Origin: JAWMQL01 sp033283165
GTDB lineage: Bacteria > Pseudomonadota > Gammaproteobacteria > Pseudomonadales > Halieaceae
Reading direction: 5' to 3'
DNA: 64,000 bases
Assembly: GCA_033283165.1 (NCBI GenBank)
Contig: JAWMQL010000001.1
Location: 62,001 to 126,000, forward strand
Below the pieces are notes generated by a model. That model did not search any database. It saw nothing but the letters and a program-made list of their open reading frames with translations, and was not told the origin of the DNA. Positions 43,293 to 51,451 of this stretch are shown one piece after another. Numbering within the stretch: the stretch's first letter is position 1; each line of letters opens with the position of its first letter. The position numbers were made by a program, and so were the translations under genes.

Positions 43293-44330
43293 ATGGGGAT
43301 TGGAGCGCGACGCGTATTTCGATTGAGCCTGAGTACGGCCCTCGCCCTGATGGTGGCCTATTCCCTCCCGCTCATCATGCCCTTTATCGCCCCCGCCTTC
43401 GGTTTCATGCTGGCCGCGCCACCCAAACCGGCCATGGGCCCCAAAGGCCTGTTGGGCCTGTTGCTGGTGCTCTGTCTCATGCTGGGCACCGGCTTGTTGC
43501 TGATTCCGGTGCTCAACTACTACCCCGCGACCGGTCTGCTGCTGGTACTGGCGGGTTTGTTCGGGGCGAACTACATCAGCCTCAACCTGGGCAAGGGGCC
43601 GGTGGGCGCCCTGCTGACGGTAGGGGTTGCCATGATCTCCATGGTCGGCACCCTGAGCTATGCCCTGGCTTTAGTAGTGATCCAGGAGTTGCTCATCTGT
43701 ATCGCCATCGGGGTTCTCAGTCACTGGCTGGTCTACCCGCTGTTTCCGGAAGACCCGGGGCCGGCACCCCAGCCCCCGGCACCGCAACCGCAGCAATCCC
43801 GCTGGCTGGCCACCCGGGCCACCCTGATCGTTTTTCCCAGCTTCCTGCTGGGGCTGACCAACCCGACCTTTTACGCGCCCATCATCATGAAGTCAGTGGC
43901 CCTGGGCCAGCAGGCGACCGAGACCCATGCGCGCGACGCCGGTCGCGAGCTGCTGGGATCCACCTTCGTAGCCGGGTTGCTGGCCATCCTGTTCTGGTTC
44001 GCCCTGAAACTGGCGCCGACCCTGTGGCTTTTTTTCCTCCTGACCCTGGCCTTCGGTTTGTTCGTTACGCCCCGGTTCTATGGCGTGGTCAGCAGCCGCC
44101 ACCCCCCGACCTTCTGGCTGAATGCCATGGTCACCATGTTCATCCTGATCGGGCCGGCGGTGGCGGACAGTGCCAATGGCAAGGATCCCTACAAGGCCTT
44201 TGTCGTCCGCATGAGCCTGTTCGTGGGGGTTACCCTGTACGCCTGGCTGGCGATCAATTTCCTGGAATGGCTGCGCGCCCGCGGACAGGCAAAGCGACCC
44301 GTTGCGGCAGTCGTGGAGGTGTCACCCTGA
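43293..44330 (+). CDS. DUF2955 (FUSC-like) inner-membrane protein
   Basis: The 345-residue membrane protein has about ten hydrophobic segments in two blocks split by a Pro-rich cytoplasmic stretch (PGPAPQPPAPQPQQ near residue 155). This is the layout of DUF2955 proteins, which resemble the aromatic acid exporter AaeB/FUSC fold. ATG 43293 has GGAG eight bases upstream, better than the GTG at 43284. As the last of four genes it completes a pump that may expel aromatic acids or other toxic intermediates; the substrate is inference. Confidence 0.82.
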   Translation: MGIGARRVFRLSLSTALALMVAYSLPLIMPFIAPAFGFMLAAPPKPAMGPKGLLGLLLVLCLMLGTGLLLIPVLNYYPATGLLLVLAGLFGANYISLNLGKGPVGALLTVGVAMISMVGTLSYALALVVIQELLICIAIGVLSHWLVYPLFPEDPGPAPQPPAPQPQQSRWLATRATLIVFPSFLLGLTNPTFYAPIIMKSVALGQQATETHARDAGRELLGSTFVAGLLAILFWFALKLAPTLWLFFLLTLAFGLFVTPRFYGVVSSRHPPTFWLNAMVTMFILIGPAVADSANGKDPYKAFVVRMSLFVGVTLYAWLAINFLEWLRARGQAKRPVAAVVEVSP

Positions 44331-44383
44331 TCGCGGTCCCTGCACCGGGCACGGGCAGCGAGGCTGTCTGAAACCGGGCGGCT

Positions 44384-45136
44384 TCAGCAGATGGTCATAC
44401 CGCCATCCGCGACCAGCGTGATACCGGTGGTGTAGGGTTCGCTGGCCAGATAGAACACCGGCCCGAGGATTTCCTCCGCCTCGGGGATGCGCTTGATCAG
44501 CTGCGCGTCCAGGGTGCCCTGCTCGAAGCCGGGGATGGCGGCGATGGCGCCGTCGGTCAGGTCGGAGTGGTAGCTGCCCGGGGCGAGAGCATTGACCCGG
44601 ATATTCAGCGCCGCCCACTCCTGCGCCATGACCCGGGTCAGTGCCTCCAGCCCGGACTTGGTGGCAGCATAGAATCCCATGAAGGCCGGCGGCTTCACCG
44701 CGGAAACCGAGATCAGGTTGATGATGCAGCCGCCACCGTGCTCCGCCATGCGCGGCGCCAGCTGCGATGCCAGGTACCAGGGGCCGCGCAGGTTGACCTG
44801 GTACAGCTTGTCGAATCCGGCCACGGTCAGTTCGGTGAGAGGCCCCATGGCCACGTTGATGCCGGCATTGTTCACCAGGATGTCGACCCGCCCGAAGCGG
44901 GCATAACTGGTCTCCAGCAGCCGGTCCAGGTCAGCCGTTTCCCCGGTGTGGGCCGCCACGGCGAGCGCCTCGCCTCCGGCCTGCTCTATCTCTGCCACCA
45001 CGGCCTCGCAGTTGGCCAGCTTGCGGCTGGCCACGATCACCTTCGCCCCCGCCCGGGCGAACCCCAGGGACATCGCCCGGCCCAGCCCGCGGCTGCCGCC
45101 GGTGATCAGTACCACCTTGTCGGTAAATTCCTGCAT
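44384..45136 (-). CDS. SDR oxidoreductase
   Basis: This 250-residue classical SDR has VVLITGGSRGLGRAMSLGFA, ILVNNAGINVAMG, the Ser in LISVSAVK, YAATKSG as the active-site pair and the ITLVADGGMT ending. An Arg-rich turn after beta-2 (VASRKLA) points to NADP(H). GAGGAAGAG precedes the ATG. It is divergent from the crotonase-TetR operon and could be a target of that regulator. Confidence 0.88.
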   Translation of the reverse strand: MQEFTDKVVLITGGSRGLGRAMSLGFARAGAKVIVASRKLANCEAVVAEIEQAGGEALAVAAHTGETADLDRLLETSYARFGRVDILVNNAGINVAMGPLTELTVAGFDKLYQVNLRGPWYLASQLAPRMAEHGGGCIINLISVSAVKPPAFMGFYAATKSGLEALTRVMAQEWAALNIRVNALAPGSYHSDLTDGAIAAIPGFEQGTLDAQLIKRIPEAEEILGPVFYLASEPYTTGITLVADGGMTIC

Positions 45137-45173
45137 CTGCTCTTCCTCGCGTCGGGGGCTGTTGGGAACATTT

Positions 45174-45189
45174 TATATATGCTATATAT
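45174..45189. promoter_or_regulatory. AT-rich dyad in divergent promoter region
   Basis: TATATAT-GC-TATATAT lies midway in the 85-base gap between the SDR (44384-45136) and the crotonase operon. Its sequence is partly self-complementary (ATATA-N6-TATAT) and contains -10-like boxes for both strands. It is a candidate site for the TetR protein encoded at 46039. Confidence 0.4.
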
Positions 45190-45221
45190 TTATTTAAAGA
45201 CCAGGCTCGCCGGAGAGCACC

Positions 45222-46034
45222 ATGTCAGTGATAGACACCGAAATGCTGGACGAGCAGACGCAACTCGTCACCCTCAATCGTCCGGATAGCCTCAATGCCC
45301 TGACCCCGGCCCTGTTGCAGGAACTGATGGCCACGTTTGCCGGGATAAACCGCTCCCGCGAGGTTCGCTGCGTGGTCCTGACCGGGGCCGGTCGCGGTTT
45401 TTGCGCCGGCGCCGACCTGAAACAGGAGGGTGAGGCCGGCAACGTGCCCGGAACAGAGGGCATGGGACAGTTGGGCTACGTCTACAAATACCAGGAGTTA
45501 CTGGCCCAGTGCATGCTCGCCATCCACGAGTGCGACAAACCGGTAATCGCTGCGGTCAACGGCGCTGCGGTGGGGGGCGGCCTGGCCATTGCCCTGGCCA
45601 GCGACTTCCGGGTCGCGTCCACCCGGGCGAAATTTGGTTCGGTATTCATCAAGACCGGCCTGTCCTCCTGCGACGTGGGTACCAGTTACTTCCTGCCGCG
45701 CCTGGTGCCGCCCACCGTCGCCCTGGAGTTGATGACCAGTGGCCGGGTATTTGACGCCGACGAGGCCAATGAACTCGGTTTACTGAACCGACTGGTGGAA
45801 CCGGAGCAACTGCTGGACGCGGCCCTGTCTCTGGCGGGCAGCTTCAACGGCAACGCCGAGTACGGCGTTTGGATGACCAAGAAGGGCTTCTGGAGCAACC
45901 TGAACGCACCCAGCCTGCGTCACGCCATGGAGCTGGAAAATCGCACCCAGGTACTGGGCTATTACACCGGCTGCATGGAGGAAGCCATGGCGGCGTTCGT
46001 CGAGGGACGCGAGCCCAACTGGAAACCCCTGTAG
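45222..46034 (+). CDS. Enoyl-CoA hydratase/isomerase
   Basis: The 270-residue crotonase has both oxyanion loops, GRGFCAGADLKQEG and NGAAVGGGLAIALASD, and the LGLLNRLVEPEQLL C-terminal helix. The catalytic Glu position near FIKTGLSSCDVGTSY is altered from the usual PE-x-x-LG, so the reaction could be isomerisation or another crotonase reaction rather than plain hydration. GGAGAG precedes the ATG. It begins an operon with TetR, sulfotransferase and DUF1214-like genes (gaps of 4 bases or overlaps). Confidence 0.87.
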   Translation: MSVIDTEMLDEQTQLVTLNRPDSLNALTPALLQELMATFAGINRSREVRCVVLTGAGRGFCAGADLKQEGEAGNVPGTEGMGQLGYVYKYQELLAQCMLAIHECDKPVIAAVNGAAVGGGLAIALASDFRVASTRAKFGSVFIKTGLSSCDVGTSYFLPRLVPPTVALELMTSGRVFDADEANELGLLNRLVEPEQLLDAALSLAGSFNGNAEYGVWMTKKGFWSNLNAPSLRHAMELENRTQVLGYYTGCMEEAMAAFVEGREPNWKPL

Positions 46035-46038
46035 CACC

Positions 46039-46725
46039 GTGGTCAGGGGCAACCGCCGGGGCCGGCCGCAAAAAACCTCCCGCGAGGCGTTGGTCGAGAG
46101 CGCCCTGCAACTGCTGGAAGCGCAGCCCGATGCGCCCCTGTCGATCAATGGCCTGGCCCGCAGTAGCGGTATCACACCCATGTCCATCTACAACTACTTT
46201 GAGGACAAGGATGACCTGTTGCACGCGGTATCCCTGCGACTGCTGGCGCGACTGGAGTTTGATATCCCGGAGGCGGACCTGGCCCGGCAGGTCCGGGCCT
46301 GGGCCGGGCAGTTGCGCGATTTTCTCGGTCGCCACCCCTACGCCATAGGCATAACCGGGTGGGAAAGCCACATTTCCGGCGGCTGGTTGCGAACCATCGC
46401 CGTGCTGGCGGGTATCCTGGCCCGGGCGGGATTCAATGGGCAGCGGCGTGCCGAAACGACCATATGGCTGGCGAACGAGGTCATGGGGGCCATTTACCTG
46501 GAGGCCGCCCAGCAGCGCTCCGGGGTGGCCCTGCGCCGCGCCGACATGGCCCTGCTCGAGGCGCCCGAGGTCGAGGCGCTGGCGCCACTCAGCGACTACG
46601 TGAAAAGCCACGGCCCGGACCGGGTATTCGAGTTTTTCCTGCAACGACTGCTGGTGTCCCTGGAGGATTACCGGAACGGCCGGCGGCGGGAAATCCGCAC
46701 GAATAACAGGAAGAAAATGCTGTGA
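46039..46725 (+). CDS. TetR family transcriptional regulator
   Basis: This regulator of 228 residues starts at GTG 46039 and has a TetR helix-turn-helix, INGLARSSGITPMSIYNYFE, followed by DKDDLLHAV. A basic tail (RRREIRTNNRKKML) follows the ligand-binding domain. It is embedded between a crotonase and a sulfotransferase gene, 4 bases after the first and overlapping the second by 4, so it likely controls its own operon, possibly through the dyad at 45174. Confidence 0.9.
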   Translation: MVRGNRRGRPQKTSREALVESALQLLEAQPDAPLSINGLARSSGITPMSIYNYFEDKDDLLHAVSLRLLARLEFDIPEADLARQVRAWAGQLRDFLGRHPYAIGITGWESHISGGWLRTIAVLAGILARAGFNGQRRAETTIWLANEVMGAIYLEAAQQRSGVALRRADMALLEAPEVEALAPLSDYVKSHGPDRVFEFFLQRLLVSLEDYRNGRRREIRTNNRKKML

Positions 46726-48038
46726 AACGCCGTTCCGTCGAATACCACCGGAAACCGATACGGGTCCTCAACTCGGTAATGCGGGGCCTGAACCAGGTCG
46801 GCCTGGCCCGCACGGCGCTGGATGAAAACACCCTGATTGCCCGCGCCCGGAACGATACCGGCCTGGCCGATTTCGGCGCCGACGATCGCTTCATGACCCC
46901 GTTCCGGCTCATTCTCGAGGGCCTGGAAACCGAGGCCCGGCTCAACCCCAGCGGCCGCTTGCTGGCCCGGATCAACCTGCTGCGCCTGCTGCGGCACCGC
47001 CTGCTGGTGCAGGACCTGCTGGTCCGGCACCCGGAGATCCTGGAGCGTGACCTCGGCGACCCGGTGGTGATCGTCGGTCTGGCCCGCTCGGGCACGACCC
47101 GGCTGCACCGCTTGCTGGCGGCCGATGAGCGGTTCCTGCACCTCAGGTCCTGGGAATCGGTCAACCCGGTCCCCTATGCAGAAAGTTTCAAAGCCAGGGA
47201 CGAGGGCCGGCCGGAGCGCGATCCGCGGGTCACCGCCATCGAGAAAGGCCTCAAGGCGGTGCTGTACATGTCGCCGCAGGTAGCCGCCGTGCACCCCCTG
47301 GGCGCCCACGAGGTGGAGGAGGAGGTCGGTCTGCTGCAGCACGGATTTTCCTCCCAGATTTTCGAATTTTTGAATCGCCTGCCAACCTTCGGGGAGTGGT
47401 TGATGAACCACGACCAGGTCCAGGCCTATGAGTACATGGTGGTCCTGCTGAAGATCATCCACTGGTTCCGCGACGACCCCCAGGGGCAGCCCTGGGTGCT
47501 CAAGACGCCCCAGCACATGCAGGATCTCGACGCCCTGGTCCGGGTGTTTCCCGGCGCGCGGCTGATCTTCCCCCACCGCGACCCGGTCAAGGTCATGGGC
47601 TCGCTCTGTTCGACCTGCTGGAACTCGATTGTGCGCGACAGCGACCACCTCACCCCTGAGTGGGTCGGCCCGGAGTGGCTGGACAAGGTGGAGCGCATGC
47701 TGCACAAGACCGCCGGGGTGCGCGAGTCGCAGGTGGCGCCGGGCCAGCAGGTCGATATCCTGTATGCCGATATCACTGCCGACTGGCAGCTGGCGATGGC
47801 CAGGCTTTACGACTTCCTCGGTATGCCGTTTACCGACCAGGCGCGGCAGGGCATGCAGGCCTGGCTGAACCGCAATGCCCGCCACAAGCACGGTGAGCAC
47901 AAGTACGCACTGACAGATTTCGGCCTGGATGAACAGCAGGTGGAGCAGCGCCTGCAGTTCTACCGGCGCCAGTTCGACATTCCCCACGAAACCCGAAACC
48001 CCCATACCCGGACCAACGAGCCTGAGGACAAACCATGA
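46722..48038 (+). CDS. Sulfotransferase family protein
   Basis: Of 438 residues, the 5'-phosphosulfate loop VIVGLARSGTTRLHRLL lies at about 117-133 and the 3'-phosphate region around FPGARLIFPHRDPVKVMGSL. It resembles the sulfotransferase encoded at 17942, including the late RHKHGEHKY against KHGTHQYD of the other, so the two are paralogues. It starts with GTG in a 4-base overlap with the TetR gene, and its stop overlaps the next start by 4. PAPS-dependent sulfation of a lipid or steroid alcohol is likely but unproven. Confidence 0.83.
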   Translation: MKRRSVEYHRKPIRVLNSVMRGLNQVGLARTALDENTLIARARNDTGLADFGADDRFMTPFRLILEGLETEARLNPSGRLLARINLLRLLRHRLLVQDLLVRHPEILERDLGDPVVIVGLARSGTTRLHRLLAADERFLHLRSWESVNPVPYAESFKARDEGRPERDPRVTAIEKGLKAVLYMSPQVAAVHPLGAHEVEEEVGLLQHGFSSQIFEFLNRLPTFGEWLMNHDQVQAYEYMVVLLKIIHWFRDDPQGQPWVLKTPQHMQDLDALVRVFPGARLIFPHRDPVKVMGSLCSTCWNSIVRDSDHLTPEWVGPEWLDKVERMLHKTAGVRESQVAPGQQVDILYADITADWQLAMARLYDFLGMPFTDQARQGMQAWLNRNARHKHGEHKYALTDFGLDEQQVEQRLQFYRRQFDIPHETRNPHTRTNEPEDKP

Positions 48039-49165
48039 CCGCACATACGAAGAGCCGGGCCGCCCTGGCGCAATTGATCGCTTTGTTACAGGAGGTGGAT
48101 CAACGCTGGTCCGGCCCCGAGTGGAATCTGCACAGCGAACAGGATGTGGCGAGTTCCCACCGCGCCCTGATGCACATCCTGGAGGCGGGACTGGTGGGGT
48201 ATTTTGAACAGGATGCCGAGTACCCGGAGTTCCGACGCATCGTCACTCCCAGCCGCAAGTTGACCGGCGACAACAGCGACGCGATCTACTTCGACGCCCC
48301 GCTGCGTCCCGATCGCGAGTACGTCATTCACGGCAATACCCAGGGTGCGGTGTATTTTTCCATGACCATCGAGGCGGGGGCGGAGGACGGCAGCCTGGCC
48401 AGTAACACTGCCGGAGTCATCAACGATACGCAGATGGATATCGACAGCAACGGTAACTTCACCCTCTACCTGGGTGGTCAGCCGCGGGAGCGCAACTGGC
48501 TGCCCCTGGGAGAGGGCGCCTCCCGGGTAACCACCCGGCACTATTTCGAGAACGAGCAGGCCGCGGCCTGTCAGCCGCGGCTGGAGCCCAGGCTCTCCAT
48601 CGAGTGTCTCAATCCGGCCGGTACTCCTCCGCCCGCCTCGGACGATAGCGTCGCGGCGGGCATTGAGCGGGTCTGTAATTTCCTTCGCAGCCGCACCCTG
48701 GGTATGCCGCCCATGGCCAACAACCCCGTGCAACCGGCCTTCGTGAGCCTGGTGCCGAATGACTTCCCGGCGCCGGTCCCGCCCGGGGATTTCGGCCTGG
48801 CGGCCTTCGACGCGCACTATTCCATGGCGCCGTTTTTCCTCGGACCGGATGAGGCCCTGGTGGTGACCGGGCGCTGGCCTGAGTGCCGCTTCGCCAACGT
48901 CTGCCTGTGGAACCGCTTTCAGCAGACCTTCGATTACGCCCACCGGCACGCGTCGCTGAACCGCGCCCAGACGGCACTGGAGCCCGACGGCAGTTTCCGC
49001 ATGATCCTGTCGGCCCGGGACCCCGGCCTGCCGAACTGGCTGGACACCGAGGGCAATGCACTGGGACTGGTGTTCTGGCGCTATTTCCTGGTTGAAGGTG
49101 AGGTGGTGACCCCGCAGGCGAAAGTGGTCAAGCTGACGGAACTGGCAGCCGACGGCGCGAACTGA
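48035..49165 (+). CDS. DUF1214-like protein of unknown function
   Basis: This protein of 376 residues has no signal or membrane segment and shows DUF1214-like patterns: REYVIHGNTQGAVYFSMTIE, GNFTLYLGGQPRERNWLPLG, and a C-terminal NWLDTEGNALGLVFWRYFLV. Related proteins often sit beside sulfotransferases and CoA-dependent catabolic genes, but their biochemical role is not known to me. The ATGA overlap with the sulfotransferase gene makes joint function likely. Confidence 0.65.
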   Translation: MTAHTKSRAALAQLIALLQEVDQRWSGPEWNLHSEQDVASSHRALMHILEAGLVGYFEQDAEYPEFRRIVTPSRKLTGDNSDAIYFDAPLRPDREYVIHGNTQGAVYFSMTIEAGAEDGSLASNTAGVINDTQMDIDSNGNFTLYLGGQPRERNWLPLGEGASRVTTRHYFENEQAAACQPRLEPRLSIECLNPAGTPPPASDDSVAAGIERVCNFLRSRTLGMPPMANNPVQPAFVSLVPNDFPAPVPPGDFGLAAFDAHYSMAPFFLGPDEALVVTGRWPECRFANVCLWNRFQQTFDYAHRHASLNRAQTALEPDGSFRMILSARDPGLPNWLDTEGNALGLVFWRYFLVEGEVVTPQAKVVKLTELAADGAN

Positions 49166-49257
49166 CTGCATTTGCGACAAACATTGGCCGCAGCCGACAT
49201 GTGCAGCGCCGGTCGGCTGGAGGATGCTGTGCGAAACAGGCGCAGGAGAAACGACAC

Positions 49258-50379
49258 ATGCAAACAGAATTCTGCAAGCAACTGGGCGTCGAGGTGCCAA
49301 TTTTCGCCTTCACCCATTGCCGCGACGTGGTGGTTGCGGTCAGCAAGGCCGGCGGTATCGGCGTGCTGGGTGCGGTGGGTTTTACACCCGAGCAGTTGAA
49401 GGAAGAGCTGGACTGGATCGACGCTCACATCGGCGACCATATCTACGGTGTGGACACTGCCATTCCACAGAAATACGAGGGCATGGACAAAAGTACCCCG
49501 GAGGAACTGGTGGCGATGATCCAGGCGGCCATCCCCCAGCGCCACCGGGAGTTCGCCGAGAAGCTGCTCAGCGACCACGGCGTGCCTCCCTGGCCCAACG
49601 ACGACCCGGTGTCCCTGAGCTTTTCCGCTGTCCAGGCACAGGCCCTGGTGGATGAGGCCCTGACCCGGCCCCGCTGCCGGATGATCGTCAACGCCCTGGG
49701 GACGCCGCCGGAGGAGATTATCCAGCAGGTGCACGATGCCGGGCGCCTGATCGGCGCGCTGGCGGGACGCCTGAAACACGGTCTCGCGCACAAGGCAGCG
49801 GGGCTGGACTTCGTGGTCTGCCAGGGCACCGAGGGCGGCGGACATGCGGGTGAGGTGGCCTCCATGGTGTTGTGGCCACAGATGGTCGACGCCCTGGCTC
49901 CGCTACCGGTACTGGCTGCCGGCGGCATCGGTAACGGTCGCCAGATCCTGGCCGCCCTGGGCATGGGCTGCCAGGGCGTGTGGATGGGTTCCATGTGGCT
50001 CAATACCGCCGAGTCCCACGCGGAACCGGCCCAGCGCGAGTCCTACATGAAGGCCACCTCGGAAGACACGGTGCGTTCCCGGTCCTTCACCGGCAAGACC
50101 GCGCGTATGTTGAAAAACGAGTGGACCGAGGCCTGGGAGCGCGAGGATACCCCGGATCCGCTGCCCATGCCGCTGCAGGGTTACCTCACCTTTGACGCGG
50201 TGCGCCGCACCACCACTTACGCCGGTGTCGCCGATACCCAGAAGGTGGCTTTCAACCCGATCGGACAGGTGGTGGGGCAGATCCACGAGGTGGAATCCTG
50301 CCGCGACATCATGTATCGCCTGATGAGCGAGTACACGGATGCACTGGAGCATGTGAACAGCCTGATGCCGGAGGCCTGA
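49258..50379 (+). CDS. Nitronate monooxygenase / FMN-dependent TIM-barrel oxidoreductase
   Basis: This 373-residue protein of the 2-nitropropane dioxygenase family has an N-terminal VPIFAFTHCRDVVVAVSKAGG, then a phosphate-binding barrel end: VCQGTEGGGHAGEV, LPVLAAGGIGNGRQI and GCQGVWMGSMWL. FMN-dependent members oxidise nitronates or reduce enoyl-type substrates; this one has a distinct N-terminus, so the substrate is open. ATG 49258 follows CAGGAG. The 92-base gap after the DUF1214-like gene may hold its own promoter. Confidence 0.85.
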   Translation: MQTEFCKQLGVEVPIFAFTHCRDVVVAVSKAGGIGVLGAVGFTPEQLKEELDWIDAHIGDHIYGVDTAIPQKYEGMDKSTPEELVAMIQAAIPQRHREFAEKLLSDHGVPPWPNDDPVSLSFSAVQAQALVDEALTRPRCRMIVNALGTPPEEIIQQVHDAGRLIGALAGRLKHGLAHKAAGLDFVVCQGTEGGGHAGEVASMVLWPQMVDALAPLPVLAAGGIGNGRQILAALGMGCQGVWMGSMWLNTAESHAEPAQRESYMKATSEDTVRSRSFTGKTARMLKNEWTEAWEREDTPDPLPMPLQGYLTFDAVRRTTTYAGVADTQKVAFNPIGQVVGQIHEVESCRDIMYRLMSEYTDALEHVNSLMPEA

Positions 50380-50413
50380 TTACTGTTTTGCCACGCCCTG
50401 GTGACCCCGGGGC

Positions 50414-51334
50414 TTACTCGCCCAGCAGGGCCTTCAGGTGGGTTTCCACGCTCAGCGCCAGCGCCCGTAGCGCGTAGCCTCCCTCCAGGGTCGAGATTAC
50501 CCTGCCGTCGGCGCTGGCGTCGGCCTGTTCGCAGATGCGGTGCGTCACCCAGGCATAGTCCGCGTCCACCAGGTTGAGGCCGGCCATATCGTCCGCCTGG
50601 TGGCCGTCGAAGCCCGCCGAGACCAGGATCAGTTCCGGTTGGAAGGCGGCCAGTCGCGGCAGCCAGTGCTGTTCCACCGCGGTCCGGAACTCGGCACCGC
50701 CACTGCCCCCGGGAAGAGGTACGTTGACCACGTTGTGCGCGGTTTCGCCGACGCCGGTGTTGGGATACAGGGGATACTGGAAGGTGGAGCAGAACAGCAC
50801 CCCGGCCCGGTCGGCCACCAGGTCCTCGGTGCCGTTACCGTGGTGTACGTCGAAATCGACGATGGCCACGCGCTCCAGTCCGTAACGCTCCTGCGCCAGG
50901 TGCGCGCCGATCACCACATTGTTGAAGAAGCAAAAGCCCATGGCCCGCGTCCGGGTGGCGTGGTGTCCCGGCGGTCGCACGGCGCAGAACGCCTTGGGCA
51001 GCTGGCCGGTCAGGACCAGTTCCACGGCCAGTTCCATGGCGCCGGCCGAGCGCCGCGCGGCGGCTACCGTGTGTGGTCCCAAAGCGGTGTCGTCGTCGAG
51101 CCAGACCAGGCCCTCCTGCGGGGTGCGGCGCAGCAGCTGGTCCACGAGATCCGGGTCGTGCACCTGCCGTAACAGGTCCAGCTCGGCCTGCGGTGCATCG
51201 AAACGCTGCAGCACCATGTCCAGACCACCGGCCAGCATGCGGTCGTTGATGGCGTCGAGACGCGCCGGGCACTCGGGGTGCGGCCCCATGTCATGCAGCA
51301 GGCACTCGTCGTGGGAAATATAGGCAATGGGCAT
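50414..51334 (-). CDS. Histone deacetylase family (AcuC/acetylpolyamine amidohydrolase-like) enzyme
   Basis: This 306-residue Zn hydrolase has all the family residues: RPPGHHATRTRAMGFCFFNN with the charge-relay His pair, IVDFDVHHGNGTED with Zn ligands Asp and His, ILVSAGFDGHQAD with the second Zn Asp, and STLEGGYAL with the catalytic Tyr. It removes acetyl or acyl groups from lysine or polyamines. AGGA precedes the ATG. It is head to head (117 bases) with a Pat-like acetyltransferase gene, which suggests it is the eraser of that mark. Confidence 0.9.
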   Translation of the reverse strand: MPIAYISHDECLLHDMGPHPECPARLDAINDRMLAGGLDMVLQRFDAPQAELDLLRQVHDPDLVDQLLRRTPQEGLVWLDDDTALGPHTVAAARRSAGAMELAVELVLTGQLPKAFCAVRPPGHHATRTRAMGFCFFNNVVIGAHLAQERYGLERVAIVDFDVHHGNGTEDLVADRAGVLFCSTFQYPLYPNTGVGETAHNVVNVPLPGGSGGAEFRTAVEQHWLPRLAAFQPELILVSAGFDGHQADDMAGLNLVDADYAWVTHRICEQADASADGRVISTLEGGYALRALALSVETHLKALLGE

Positions 51335-51451
51335 GGTATTCCTGATCCTGTTGCCGGCACGACCCGGGCTGAGACTCCGCCGGCATTCGGTCTATACTGC
51401 CTGCACGAGCTGCACCCGGGACAGTGCCAGTTTAGCAGAGTCGTCGGAGCA

